From Verrucomicrobiia bacterium (GTDB lineage Bacteria > Verrucomicrobiota > Verrucomicrobiia > Limisphaerales > UBA1319), in NCBI GenBank assembly GCA_017880715.1, contig JADGRT010000090.1, forward strand, positions 1 to 8,821: a stretch of 8,821 nucleotides of DNA. Direction: 5' to 3'. Of this stretch, positions 1 to 6,307 are shown piece by piece. Positions within the stretch are counted from its first letter, which is position 1, and every line of letters begins with the position of its first letter. The notes beneath the pieces were generated by a model. That model worked only from the letters and a program-made list of their open reading frames with translations. It made no database searches and was not told the origin of the DNA. The position numbers and the translations under genes were made by a program.

Positions 1-26
1 GAATGTCCGCGCTCCGAAGGCATGAA

Positions 27-107
27 ATGAAGCGCATCGGCCAACTGATCGAGGCGATTACGGCTCGCGACAACCTGCTCGGTGCGTGCGGCGAGGCGCG
101 TCAGGCC
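27..107 (+). pseudogene. Possible truncated 5' end of a reverse transcriptase gene
   Basis: The plus strand encodes MKRIGQLIEAI followed by RDNLL and GEARQ. This resembles, from memory, the opening of group II-like and DGR-type reverse transcriptases (MKR-G-L-(x)n-NLL-A-(x)n-A). A Shine-Dalgarno GAAGG at 16-20 sits 6 nt before the ATG at 27. A short upstream frame ends with TGA at 23-25, one base before that ATG, which would allow translational coupling. Resemblance stops near codon 27, where the frame runs antisense into the 3' end of the prenyl synthase gene; the open frame then continues to 200 only as shadow sequence. No RT catalytic motif (YxDD) is present, so at best this is a remnant or a rearrangement junction. 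Possible minus-strand starts here (ATG at 37 and at 23) have no Shine-Dalgarno. The similarity is recalled, not computed, and 27 residues is very short. Confidence 0.3.
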
Positions 108-1786
108 GCCCCGAGGATTTTGCCTACCAACCGGCGCAGGAGGCTTTTGAGTTGGGCGTTGTCGAGCGGACTGAGCGAGCGGATGGCATCGTTTTTATAA
201 TGCTCCAGCAACTGCCGGGCCTTTTCTTCGGAATGCAATTCCACAAACAACTGCCGCAGCGCCACTCCGTTTTGCGCGCGATCCGCTCCTTCGCGCCACG
301 CTTCGGCGATGCATTCCTTGGCCGCGCCGGTCGCGCTTTCGAAGGCCAGGGCGTAAAGAATGGAGGGACGCCGGGCATCGGCATCGTTGCTATGACCGGA
401 ACCATCCTCGAGATCGTCTTTGATTTGAAAGGCAATGCCCAGGGATTCGCTGAACTGTTTCAGCACCCGGCTGATTTCGCCATTGGCGCCGCCGCAAATG
501 GCCCCCAGGCGCAGCGCCACTTCGAACGCGGGCGCGGTTTTGCGCCGGAAAAGCTCCAGCACCTGGCGCGCGGTTAAAGGCGCCGGATCGCGCATCCAAC
601 TCAACTCGGCGCCCTGGCCCAGGCAGAGGCTGCGATGGCCTTCCGCCGCCACGGCCAGCATCTGGGCGATCTGATTCGGCGGGGCGCCGCATTCAGCGAT
701 CAACCGGTAGCCTTCGCCCAACAGAAAGTCGCCCACGTTGAGCGCAATCGGAACGCCGTGCTGTTGGTGCAGCGTTTTTTCGCCATAGCGCAGTTCGTCG
801 GCATCCTCGATGTCATCGTGAATCAGCGACGCCTTGTGGAAGCATTCCATGGCCACGGCGAGCTTCTGCATCGTGGGCGGGATCGTTTCATCGCCCGCCC
901 CGGTGAGCGCCTTGAAAGCACAGACGCTCAGGACGGGACGCCAGCGTTTGCCGGCGCGACGGAGCCAATCGAGCGCGATCGTTTCGGTTTGGGTGCCATC
1001 CGGTCCGAGCAGGGGTCGCAGACGATCGAGTTGGAACCACCGATCCACTTCGGAGCGGAGGCGATCGATGTCGATGCGCCCCAGCCAGCGGAGGTCGGAT
1101 TTGAGATGAATCGCCTCGCGGATCCAGTCCCAATCGGCCTGGGTGTTATCGCAGCCGTTGCGGAAGAGCGGGATGGCGACGCCGGGAATGGCATGGGAAG
1201 CCATGGGCGGAAAGGCTTTTTCCAGCACGGACAGACAACTGACCCCGATGACCGCGTCCACCCGGCCTTGTTCCAGAAGTTTGGTGACAACCGTGGTGCC
1301 TTCGGCCACCAGGACCACATAGCCCAAGGCTTCGGCCTCGGCCTGCAATTCCCCGGTGGGGCAGCGTCCGCACTGTTCGCACAGTAGTCCGAATTCATCC
1401 AGCGTGGCTGGACAATCCTGCTTGGAGCGAAGGCACTGGGGCAGGAGCAGCACCCGGCGTTCATAGGGAATGCCCGCCAGCGTCTCCGACCACATCTCAT
1501 TGCTGATTAGCACGGTGATGAAATCGCGCAAGCCGGGCGCGAGGTGGTTGTCGGTCAACACCGTCTGCGAATGGGCCTGCAAATCTTCGATCGACAAGGG
1601 CGGCACCAGGGATCGCGAGGTTACATAATGGCGAACGGTTGACCGGATTCGCTCGCGTTCGGCCTTGTCCAGCGGCGTGGATTCCTCCGCGGGGCGGGCG
1701 GGCGTGTCGTGGCCGTGACGCAGATCAACCCTGGAGTAGCCAGCGCGCTTGTTATCTGGGGATTTATCTGTCGTATTCCGCGTCAT
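101..1786 (-). CDS. DUF116 / polyprenyl diphosphate synthase fusion protein
   Basis: A 561-residue two-domain protein. Residues about 45-230 match DUF116, with the characteristic cysteines C118, C125, C136, C139 and C142 (LPQCLR...CPA...C-x2-C-x2-C), plus C184 and C212; this spacing suggests metal or Fe-S binding. Residues about 250-561 are a trans-isoprenyl diphosphate synthase: GKRWRP at 279-284, first Asp-rich motif DDIED at 324-328, a Lys-Thr pair at 416-417, and second Asp-rich motif DDLED at 457-461. All catalytic Asp are present, so this half should condense isopentenyl diphosphate onto an allylic diphosphate. A small residue (A319) five before the first motif and the short DDxxD form are typical of long-chain enzymes making quinone or carrier-lipid chains; product length is inference. 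The DUF116 role is unknown. The ATG at 1786 keeps all of DUF116, but no strong Shine-Dalgarno precedes it. It is last in the minus-strand series, 83 bp after the nucleotidyltransferase gene. An alternative reading as two genes is unlikely, since one uninterrupted frame spans both domains. Confidence 0.9.
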   Translation of the reverse strand: MTRNTTDKSPDNKRAGYSRVDLRHGHDTPARPAEESTPLDKAERERIRSTVRHYVTSRSLVPPLSIEDLQAHSQTVLTDNHLAPGLRDFITVLISNEMWSETLAGIPYERRVLLLPQCLRSKQDCPATLDEFGLLCEQCGRCPTGELQAEAEALGYVVLVAEGTTVVTKLLEQGRVDAVIGVSCLSVLEKAFPPMASHAIPGVAIPLFRNGCDNTQADWDWIREAIHLKSDLRWLGRIDIDRLRSEVDRWFQLDRLRPLLGPDGTQTETIALDWLRRAGKRWRPVLSVCAFKALTGAGDETIPPTMQKLAVAMECFHKASLIHDDIEDADELRYGEKTLHQQHGVPIALNVGDFLLGEGYRLIAECGAPPNQIAQMLAVAAEGHRSLCLGQGAELSWMRDPAPLTARQVLELFRRKTAPAFEVALRLGAICGGANGEISRVLKQFSESLGIAFQIKDDLEDGSGHSNDADARRPSILYALAFESATGAAKECIAEAWREGADRAQNGVALRQLFVELHSEEKARQLLEHYKNDAIRSLSPLDNAQLKSLLRRLVGKILGAA

Positions 1787-1829
1787 TGTCAGCGCACTCT
1801 ATCACTAGCCGTTTCGGGATTCACGACAA

Positions 1830-1847
1830 AGTTTTCGGGGGAAAACT
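1830..1847 (-). terminator. Weak hairpin between two minus-strand genes
   Basis: AGTTTTC and GAAAACT form a 7-bp perfect stem around a four-base loop, in the 83-bp gap after the nucleotidyltransferase gene. On the minus strand it is followed by only a short run of T. The stem is AT-rich, so it is at most a weak terminator or attenuator before the DUF116-prenyl synthase gene. It could also be chance. Confidence 0.2.
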
Positions 1848-1869
1848 CTGCGATCGGCGCGCATCGAAC

Positions 1870-2640
1870 TCAGGTCGCCGCGCCCGTGCCGTCGTGCCGT
1901 TCCGCGTGACGAAAGGCTTCGAGTTCCCGGCGCAAGGGCTCCCAATAGGCGCGATCTTTCGCCTGCTCCGCCCGCACCTCGGCATCCAGGGCCGTGCGGA
2001 GGGGGTCCAGGTCGCCCTGGATCGCGTGGCCCAGGAGTGGACGCTCCCGCAGTAAGGCTCCGGTTTCCACGGGAAACCGCTGGACAAGCTGCCGGAGGAG
2101 TTCGGCGGTTCGGGCCTCGCGCAGCCAGAACGTCACCCAATCCGGCCTCGGATCGGACTCGTTCTCCCGATGGTGAATAGCGACCAGCAGCTCGATCACT
2201 GGCCAATCTTTGTTCCGTTGCGTTTTCTTGGCCTGCACCAAGTCCGGGATGCTGAGCAGGTGGAATTCTGTGCCGTCCTGGTCCTGAAAAGTAGTGCGCC
2301 GGTCCCAGAGGGTGGAAAAGGGTGGAAGATCCCGCAGGCGAGTCATGAGGTCCACCCGGAGATCCTCAGCCCCTGGCGCCGAGCAGCGGAAATGCACCGC
2401 GTGGCCGCGGGCGAGCAATTCCGGGTCAAACTTGGGCACGGCGATGCGGCGCGCGCCCAACGTATCCAGCGCTGCTCTCAGGCGCTCGTAATTCTCGTTC
2501 TGCGCCAGCAGGATAAAATCGACGTCTTTGCTAACCTGCGCCGCGCCGTAGAACACGCAGGCCTGCCCGCCCATGAGCAGCGCCTGGACGCCATTCCTCT
2601 GGAACGTCAAAAGGACTTGTCGGATCGGGGTCGGGATCAA
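1870..2640 (-). CDS. Nucleotidyltransferase-fold protein (MNT/AbiEii-like)
   Basis: A 256-residue protein with the minimal-nucleotidyltransferase signature: G24-G25 in MGGQACVFYG, then D39 and D41 in SKDVDF as likely metal-binding acidic residues, and a third Asp at D97 in RVDLM. A conserved-looking Lys/Asp segment, VQAKKTQRNKDW at 135-146, is typical of AbiEii/DUF6036-type proteins. Residues about 165-250 form a charged helical extension. Proteins of this fold transfer nucleotides to RNA, protein or small molecules, and several act as toxins of toxin-antitoxin pairs; the substrate here is unknown. The start is TTG at 2640, chosen because a strong GGGAGGA lies just upstream and the GG motif needs about 20 residues before it. 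It overlaps the small upstream gene by 110 nt, implying coupled translation. Family assignment is good; a toxin role is inference. Confidence 0.8.
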   Translation of the reverse strand: MIPTPIRQVLLTFQRNGVQALLMGGQACVFYGAAQVSKDVDFILLAQNENYERLRAALDTLGARRIAVPKFDPELLARGHAVHFRCSAPGAEDLRVDLMTRLRDLPPFSTLWDRRTTFQDQDGTEFHLLSIPDLVQAKKTQRNKDWPVIELLVAIHHRENESDPRPDWVTFWLREARTAELLRQLVQRFPVETGALLRERPLLGHAIQGDLDPLRTALDAEVRAEQAKDRAYWEPLRRELEAFRHAERHDGTGAAT

Positions 2641-2755
2641 GGCTTCCTCCCATGGCTAAATATTGCGCGAAGATCTCCTCGCTGCGCCGGAAGCGCTCCA
2701 GCGGAGTGAGGTCGAGCCACTCCTGCCATTCTTCGGGCATTTGCTCGTAAGTCAT
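2531..2755 (-). CDS. Small conserved-looking protein overlapping the nucleotidyltransferase gene
   Basis: A 74-residue acidic, Pro/Trp-rich protein beginning MTYEQMPEEWQEW. It has an amphipathic middle (LTPLERFRRSEEIF), then MGGSLDPDPDPTSPF, and a basic tail HGRAGLRVLRRG. I recall small proteins with a GGSLDPEPD-TQSPF core and a GR-G-RV-RRSG tail placed before nucleotidyltransferase genes in Verrucomicrobia and similar bacteria; this is memory, not a search. That arrangement makes it a real gene rather than a shadow. It starts 44 bp after the malic enzyme stop, with an AGGA about 10 nt before the ATG. Its last 110 nt also encode the first 36 residues of the nucleotidyltransferase in another frame. 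Function is unknown. By position it could be an antitoxin or regulator of its partner, but nothing in the sequence proves this. Confidence 0.7.
   Translation of the reverse strand: MTYEQMPEEWQEWLDLTPLERFRRSEEIFAQYLAMGGSLDPDPDPTSPFDVPEEWRPGAAHGRAGLRVLRRGAG
2645..2651 (-). promoter_or_regulatory. Shine-Dalgarno that fixes the TTG start of the nucleotidyltransferase
   Basis: The minus strand reads GGGAGGA, then AGCC, then TTG at 2640-2638. The same bases encode the Gly-Gly-Ser of the small protein's MGGSLDP motif in a different frame. The strength and spacing of this site are the reason for accepting a TTG start; the nearby ATG belongs to the small protein's frame. Confidence 0.7.
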
Positions 2756-2799
2756 CGCGGATAGATCCTAACCCTCCCCGGTGACAGTGGCAACCTCCG

Positions 2800-4467
2800 T
2801 TAAACGTAGCTCGTGTAGTGGGGCACGAACATCAGCGATTTGATGAAGGCCAGCAAGTCTTTGGGCCGTTTTTTGCGGGCGAGTTTTTCCTCGTAGGCCA
2901 CCTCGGCCACCGCCGCGGCAATCACCGCCGAAACCTCTTGGATGCGCGTCAGGGCCGGGAAGATGCGTCCCTGGGCCAGATCGCTTTCGAGCACGTGGTT
3001 GGCCAGTGTTTTGGCCGCCGTGAAGAACATAGGGGCGGTCACATGTTTGGCTTCGCAGGCGATGACGCCCAAACCCACGCCCGGGAAGATGTAGGCGTTG
3101 TTGCCCTGGCCCGGCACAAAAGTTTTGCCGTGGTACGTTACCGGATTGAAGGGGCTGCCGCTGGCAAAGACGGCTCGTCCCTGGCTCCAGGTGTAGGCCT
3201 CTTCCGCCGAACATTCGGCCTTGGAGGTCGGATTGGACAACGCGAAGATGACCGGCCGTTGATTGAGCTTGGACATGGATTCCACGATCGGCTGGGTGAA
3301 CGCCTTAGGCATGCCGGACACGCCAATCAGCACGGTCGGTTTCAGCGAGTCGATCGCGCGCTGCAAGTCGGGGCAGGAGGCGTGGTCATGCGCATAGGGA
3401 AGCTTGTGTTCCGCCAGATCCTTGCGGCTCTTGACCACCAGGCCCTTGGAATCGACGAACCAGCAGTGCTGGCGTGCTTCATCGGCGGGGACGCCTTCAG
3501 CCTGCATGGCGGACACGATTAGATCGCCGATGCCGATACCCGCCTCGCCGGCGCCCTGGAAGAGAATGATCTGGTTCTTCAGGCTGCCTTGGGTGATGCG
3601 GAGAGCCGAATAAACGCCCGCCAAGATTACCGCCGCGGTGCCCTGGATGTCGTCGTTGAAACAGCACACCTTTTTTTCGTACTTGTGCAGCAGGCGGAAC
3701 GCGTTGATGTTCGCGAAGTCTTCGAACTGAACGAGGGCCTTCGGGAAGAGTTTCTGGGTGGCCGTGATGAACTCATCGACCAGGGCGTCGAAAGGCGCGC
3801 CGCGCAACCGTTTTTGCCGCAGGCCGGTGTAAAGGGGATCTTTCAACAGGGTTTCGTTTTCCGTGCCCACATCGAGCGTGATGGGGAGACACCAGGACGG
3901 ATGAATGCCGGCGCAAGCGGTGTAGAGCGATAATTTCCCCACTGGAATGCCCATGCCGAACGTGCCCAGGTCGCCCAGCCCTAAAATGCGCTCGCCATCG
4001 GTTACGACGATCACGCGGATGTCTTTGTACGCCCAGTTCTTCAGCACTTTGGCGACCTTGCCTTTGTCCTTGGCAGAAATGTAGATGCCGCGCGGACGGC
4101 GGAAAAGGTGTCCGTATTCCTGGCAGGCCTTGCCCACCGTGGGCGTGTAAATGATGGGCATCATCGTCTCGATGTGGTCCATGATCACCCGGTAAAACAG
4201 GGTTTCGTTGCGGTCCTGAAGACTGATGAGCTGGACGTAGCGTTCGAGGTCGTTGGGTTTCTTGGCGAACGTGTTCATCACGCGCTGCATCTGCTCTTTC
4301 TGGGTATGCACGTGGGGCGGCAGGAGGCCGCGCAAGCCGAGGCCGTCCCGCTCTTTTTCGGTGAAAGCGGTGCCTTTGTTGAGCATGGGATTGTGCAGTA
4401 AAGCGACTCCCTTGGGCAGGCTCAGCTTGGACTGGCGCGCCTGGGTTTTGGTTTGTTTCTTAGGCAT
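2800..4467 (-). CDS. maeA: Malic enzyme (NAD(P)-dependent malate dehydrogenase, decarboxylating)
   Basis: A 555-residue full-length malic enzyme of the long (MaeA/animal-type) family, which oxidatively decarboxylates malate to pyruvate and CO2 in the cytoplasm, yielding NADH or NADPH. Landmarks: YTPTVG at 107-112 with the likely catalytic Tyr107; GERILGLGDLG at 158-168; PVGKLSLYTA with catalytic Lys178; FEDFANINAFRLL with metal ligands E249 and D250; FNDDIQGTA with D273; the dinucleotide-binding GAGEAGIGIG at 305-314; and SNPTSKAECS and GQGNNAYIFPG near the C-terminus. Length is close to E. coli MaeA (565). Cofactor choice is unclear: VDSKGL at 338-343 resembles the NADP-linked animal cytosolic form more than the NAD-linked one, so the symbol denotes the family only. 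The N-terminus is Lys-rich and lacks a signal peptide. The ATG at 4467 has only a weak AAGAG at 4474-4478. The gene is divergent from the Gfo/Idh/MocA gene and is followed 44 bp later by the small-protein gene. Confidence 0.96.
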   Translation of the reverse strand: MPKKQTKTQARQSKLSLPKGVALLHNPMLNKGTAFTEKERDGLGLRGLLPPHVHTQKEQMQRVMNTFAKKPNDLERYVQLISLQDRNETLFYRVIMDHIETMMPIIYTPTVGKACQEYGHLFRRPRGIYISAKDKGKVAKVLKNWAYKDIRVIVVTDGERILGLGDLGTFGMGIPVGKLSLYTACAGIHPSWCLPITLDVGTENETLLKDPLYTGLRQKRLRGAPFDALVDEFITATQKLFPKALVQFEDFANINAFRLLHKYEKKVCCFNDDIQGTAAVILAGVYSALRITQGSLKNQIILFQGAGEAGIGIGDLIVSAMQAEGVPADEARQHCWFVDSKGLVVKSRKDLAEHKLPYAHDHASCPDLQRAIDSLKPTVLIGVSGMPKAFTQPIVESMSKLNQRPVIFALSNPTSKAECSAEEAYTWSQGRAVFASGSPFNPVTYHGKTFVPGQGNNAYIFPGVGLGVIACEAKHVTAPMFFTAAKTLANHVLESDLAQGRIFPALTRIQEVSAVIAAAVAEVAYEEKLARKKRPKDLLAFIKSLMFVPHYTSYV

Positions 4468-4490
4468 AATGGACTCTTGTTTCTAACCTC

Positions 4491-4517
4491 GTCCCGACCC
4501 TCCGCGGGTCGCTGGGA
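4491..4517. repeat. GTCCC-GACCC bulged hairpin in the divergent intergenic region
   Basis: GTCCCGACCC (4491-4500) pairs with GGGTC (4506-4510) and GGGAC (4513-4517), giving a 10-bp GC-rich stem with a 5-nt loop and a bulge (GC) on the right side. It lies 24 bp upstream of the malic enzyme start, in its 5' leader if transcribed from farther upstream. It shares GTCCCGAC with the repeats at 8627 and could be a single REP-like unit or a leader structure. The rest of 4468-4740 has only a 5-bp CACCC/GGGTG hairpin (4551-4565) and the tentative promoter listed separately. I see no small gene in it. Confidence 0.5.
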
Positions 4518-4660
4518 CGCAGCATTTTCAAAGCTAAAAGTACGTTCTTTCACCCACGCCGGGTGTCCTCTCTCTGAAACCGCCGCCGGCAGGTGCGAAT
4601 TCCGAAAAGCCTATCTTGCACCCCGGAAAGCGCAAGGCCCAAATGCGTGTTGAACAATCC

Positions 4661-4689
4661 TTGCATGGAATACGTCGGCAGTGAATAAT
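4661..4689 (+). promoter_or_regulatory. Tentative sigma-70-type promoter for the oxidoreductase gene
   Basis: TTGCAT at 4661-4666 and AATAAT at 4684-4689 are separated by 17 nt, 51 bp before the ATG at 4741. The -10 matches TATAAT at 5 of 6 positions but the -35 matches only 3 of 6. The spacing is ideal, yet such matches are common by chance and the promoter rules of this organism are unknown. Confidence 0.3.
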
Positions 4690-4740
4690 CCCAGGCAAAT
4701 CACGGTCTAAAAAACAACTTCGAACCACCCTGGAATAATC

Positions 4741-6144
4741 ATGAACTTATTAGAAAACAGCGGACTCGGTCACACGACCCGGCGTGAATTTCTCAAAACC
4801 TCGACCAAGGCGGTGGCCGGCGCAGCCCTGGTCAGCGCCCTTGCCCGCCCGGGCTACGCCGCGGAAAACAACACCATCCAAGTCGCCCTGGTGGGCTGTG
4901 GCGGGCGCGGCACCGGGGCCGCCGGAGATGCCCTGGATACCCGCACGATCGGGCCCATCAAGCTCGTTGCCATGGCCGATGTTTTTGAAAACCGGCTCAA
5001 GAGCAGCTACGCTGAGATCAGTAAAAATTACCCCCAACAAGTGGACGTCCCCGAGGATCGCCGGTTTGTCGGCTTCGATGCCTACAAAAAAGCGATGGAT
5101 TGCCTCAAGCCGGGCGATGTCGTCATTTTCGCGACCCCTCCCGGATTCCGCTGGGTCCATTTTACGTACGCCATCGAAAAGGGTCTCAATGTCTTCATGG
5201 AAAAGCCCGTCACCGTTGACGGTCCGACCACCCGCCGCATGTTGAAGCTGGGCGAGGAGGCGCAGAAAAAGAATCTCAAGGTGGGCGTCGGCTTGATGTC
5301 CCGTCACAGCCGGGCGTTCCAGGAATTGGCCAAGCGCATCCACGATGGTGAAATTGGCGACCTCATTCTGCAGCGCGGCTACCGGATGCATGGGCCGGTC
5401 GGCTCCTTCGCGTCGCCGCCCAAACCGCCCGGCATCAGCGAGCTCATGTATCAAATCCAGCGCTTCCACAGTTTCCTTTGGGCCAGCGGCGGGAACTACA
5501 GCGACTTCTACATCCATGTCATCGATCATCAGTGCTGGATGAAGAACGCGTGGCCGGTGAAGGCCCAGGCGCTGGGCGGCCGCCATTATCGCACGAGCTC
5601 CGAAGGCGTCACGTTCCTGGACCAGAATTTCGACGTGTACGCGGTGGAATACACCTTCGCCGATGGCAGCACCTTCATGTTTGACGGACGCTGCATGACC
5701 GGCTGCAGCGAAATTTATTCCAGTTTCGCCCACGGCAGCAAAGGCATGGCGGTCGTCTCCAAGAGCGGCGACTGCGGGGCGCCCTCGAGCATCCACAAGG
5801 GTCAGAATCCTGAGCGCTCGAACCTGCTCTGGGAATCCAAAGTCGAGGCGGGCGAGCAGAATCCTTATAAAAACGAATGGCGCGACCTGGTCGATGCCAT
5901 CCGCAATGACAAGCCGTACAACGAGGTCAAACGCGGCGCCGAAGCCAGCCTGGTGACGTCCATGGGCCGCATGGCCGCGCATACCGGCAAAATCGTGACC
6001 TTTGACGAAATCCTGAACTCCAAGCATGAATTCGCGCCCGAAGTGGACAAGTTGGCGATGGATCGTCCGGCGCCGCTGCTCCTAGGGCCTGACGGTAAAT
6101 ACCCGGTCCCACAGCCGGGTATAATCACGGATCGGGAATACTAG
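4741..6144 (+). CDS. Tat-exported Gfo/Idh/MocA-family oxidoreductase
   Basis: A 467-residue NAD(P)-dependent oxidoreductase, probably acting on a sugar or sugar-like substrate outside the cytoplasm. The N-terminus carries a twin-arginine leader: TRREFLK at 13-19, a hydrophobic AVAGAALVSALA segment, and a likely cleavage after GYA (residue 40). A Rossmann domain follows, with VALVGCGGRGTG (48-59) as the dinucleotide loop and the family hallmark EKP at 154-156. The C-terminal half (from about 185) is the alpha/beta substrate domain, with GNYSDFYIHVIDHQCW at 251-266 supplying candidate catalytic H259, D262 and H263. Length and layout fit the large exported paralog families common in Planctomycetota and Verrucomicrobiota. 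The exact substrate cannot be told. The ATG at 4741 is preceded by a modest TGGAA at 4731-4735 and is the start that keeps the Tat motif. The aldolase gene lies 163 bp downstream in the same orientation, but the repeat between them leaves co-transcription uncertain. Confidence 0.95.
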   Translation: MNLLENSGLGHTTRREFLKTSTKAVAGAALVSALARPGYAAENNTIQVALVGCGGRGTGAAGDALDTRTIGPIKLVAMADVFENRLKSSYAEISKNYPQQVDVPEDRRFVGFDAYKKAMDCLKPGDVVIFATPPGFRWVHFTYAIEKGLNVFMEKPVTVDGPTTRRMLKLGEEAQKKNLKVGVGLMSRHSRAFQELAKRIHDGEIGDLILQRGYRMHGPVGSFASPPKPPGISELMYQIQRFHSFLWASGGNYSDFYIHVIDHQCWMKNAWPVKAQALGGRHYRTSSEGVTFLDQNFDVYAVEYTFADGSTFMFDGRCMTGCSEIYSSFAHGSKGMAVVSKSGDCGAPSSIHKGQNPERSNLLWESKVEAGEQNPYKNEWRDLVDAIRNDKPYNEVKRGAEASLVTSMGRMAAHTGKIVTFDEILNSKHEFAPEVDKLAMDRPAPLLLGPDGKYPVPQPGIITDREY

Positions 6145-6164
6145 CCAAAGATATTTGAAATTTC

Positions 6165-6248
6165 GACCGCGGATTACGCGGATTTACGCGGATCAAAATG
6201 GGCTTTGTGGATCCTCATGATCCGTGTTTATTCGTGTAATTCGCGGTT
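6165..6248 (+). repeat. 84-nt foldback element of CGCGGATTA-type repeats
   Basis: Arms 6165-6194 and 6219-6248 (30 nt each) pair around a 24-nt loop, with 23 Watson-Crick pairs, 5 G.U pairs and 2 mismatches. The left arm is built from three tandem copies of roughly CGCGGATTTA; the right arm holds the matching degenerate copies (ATTCGTGTAATTCGCGG). The loop contains a small hairpin, GGATC/GATCC at 6209-6223. All five wobbles have G in the left arm and T in the right, so the structure is stable only as plus-strand RNA. I recall similar 'CCGCGGATTACGCGGATT' dispersed repeats in many environmental genomes, but know no accepted name. It fills most of the 163-bp gap between the oxidoreductase and aldolase genes and may affect read-through or mRNA stability. 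There is no U-tract, so it is not a classical terminator. Confidence 0.8.
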
Positions 6249-6307
6249 AAAAATCTGAGCGGTATTTTTGCGAGATTTGCCGCAGTAGAATTTAAAAGGG
6301 TGACGCT

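Noticed and set aside
1..37. Start of another minus-strand gene downstream of the prenyl synthase (ATG at 37 or 23)
   Set aside because: Neither start has a Shine-Dalgarno, and at most 12 codons are visible before the window edge, so it cannot be supported.
635..1387. 250-codon plus-strand frame, and a similar one at 86-577, opposite the DUF116-prenyl synthase gene
   Set aside because: The minus strand holds both catalytic Asp-rich motifs and the cysteine cluster; these frames are shadows without motifs.
2818..3522. 234-codon plus-strand frame opposite the malic enzyme
   Set aside because: The malic enzyme motifs on the minus strand are unmistakable; this is its antisense shadow.
4750..6027. 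425-codon open frame on the minus strand opposite the Gfo/Idh/MocA gene
   Set aside because: It is antisense to a gene with clear domains and a Tat leader. Its translation is rich in His/Gly/Ala/Asp with no recognisable domain, typical of an antisense shadow in GC-rich DNA.
6165..6194. CRISPR-like short direct repeats
   Set aside because: The roughly 9-nt units are contiguous with no spacers and belong to one arm of a foldback; no cas gene is present.
6268..6291. Promoter TTGCGA...TAGAAT before the aldolase gene
   Set aside because: The spacer is only 12 nt, too short for a sigma-70-type promoter.
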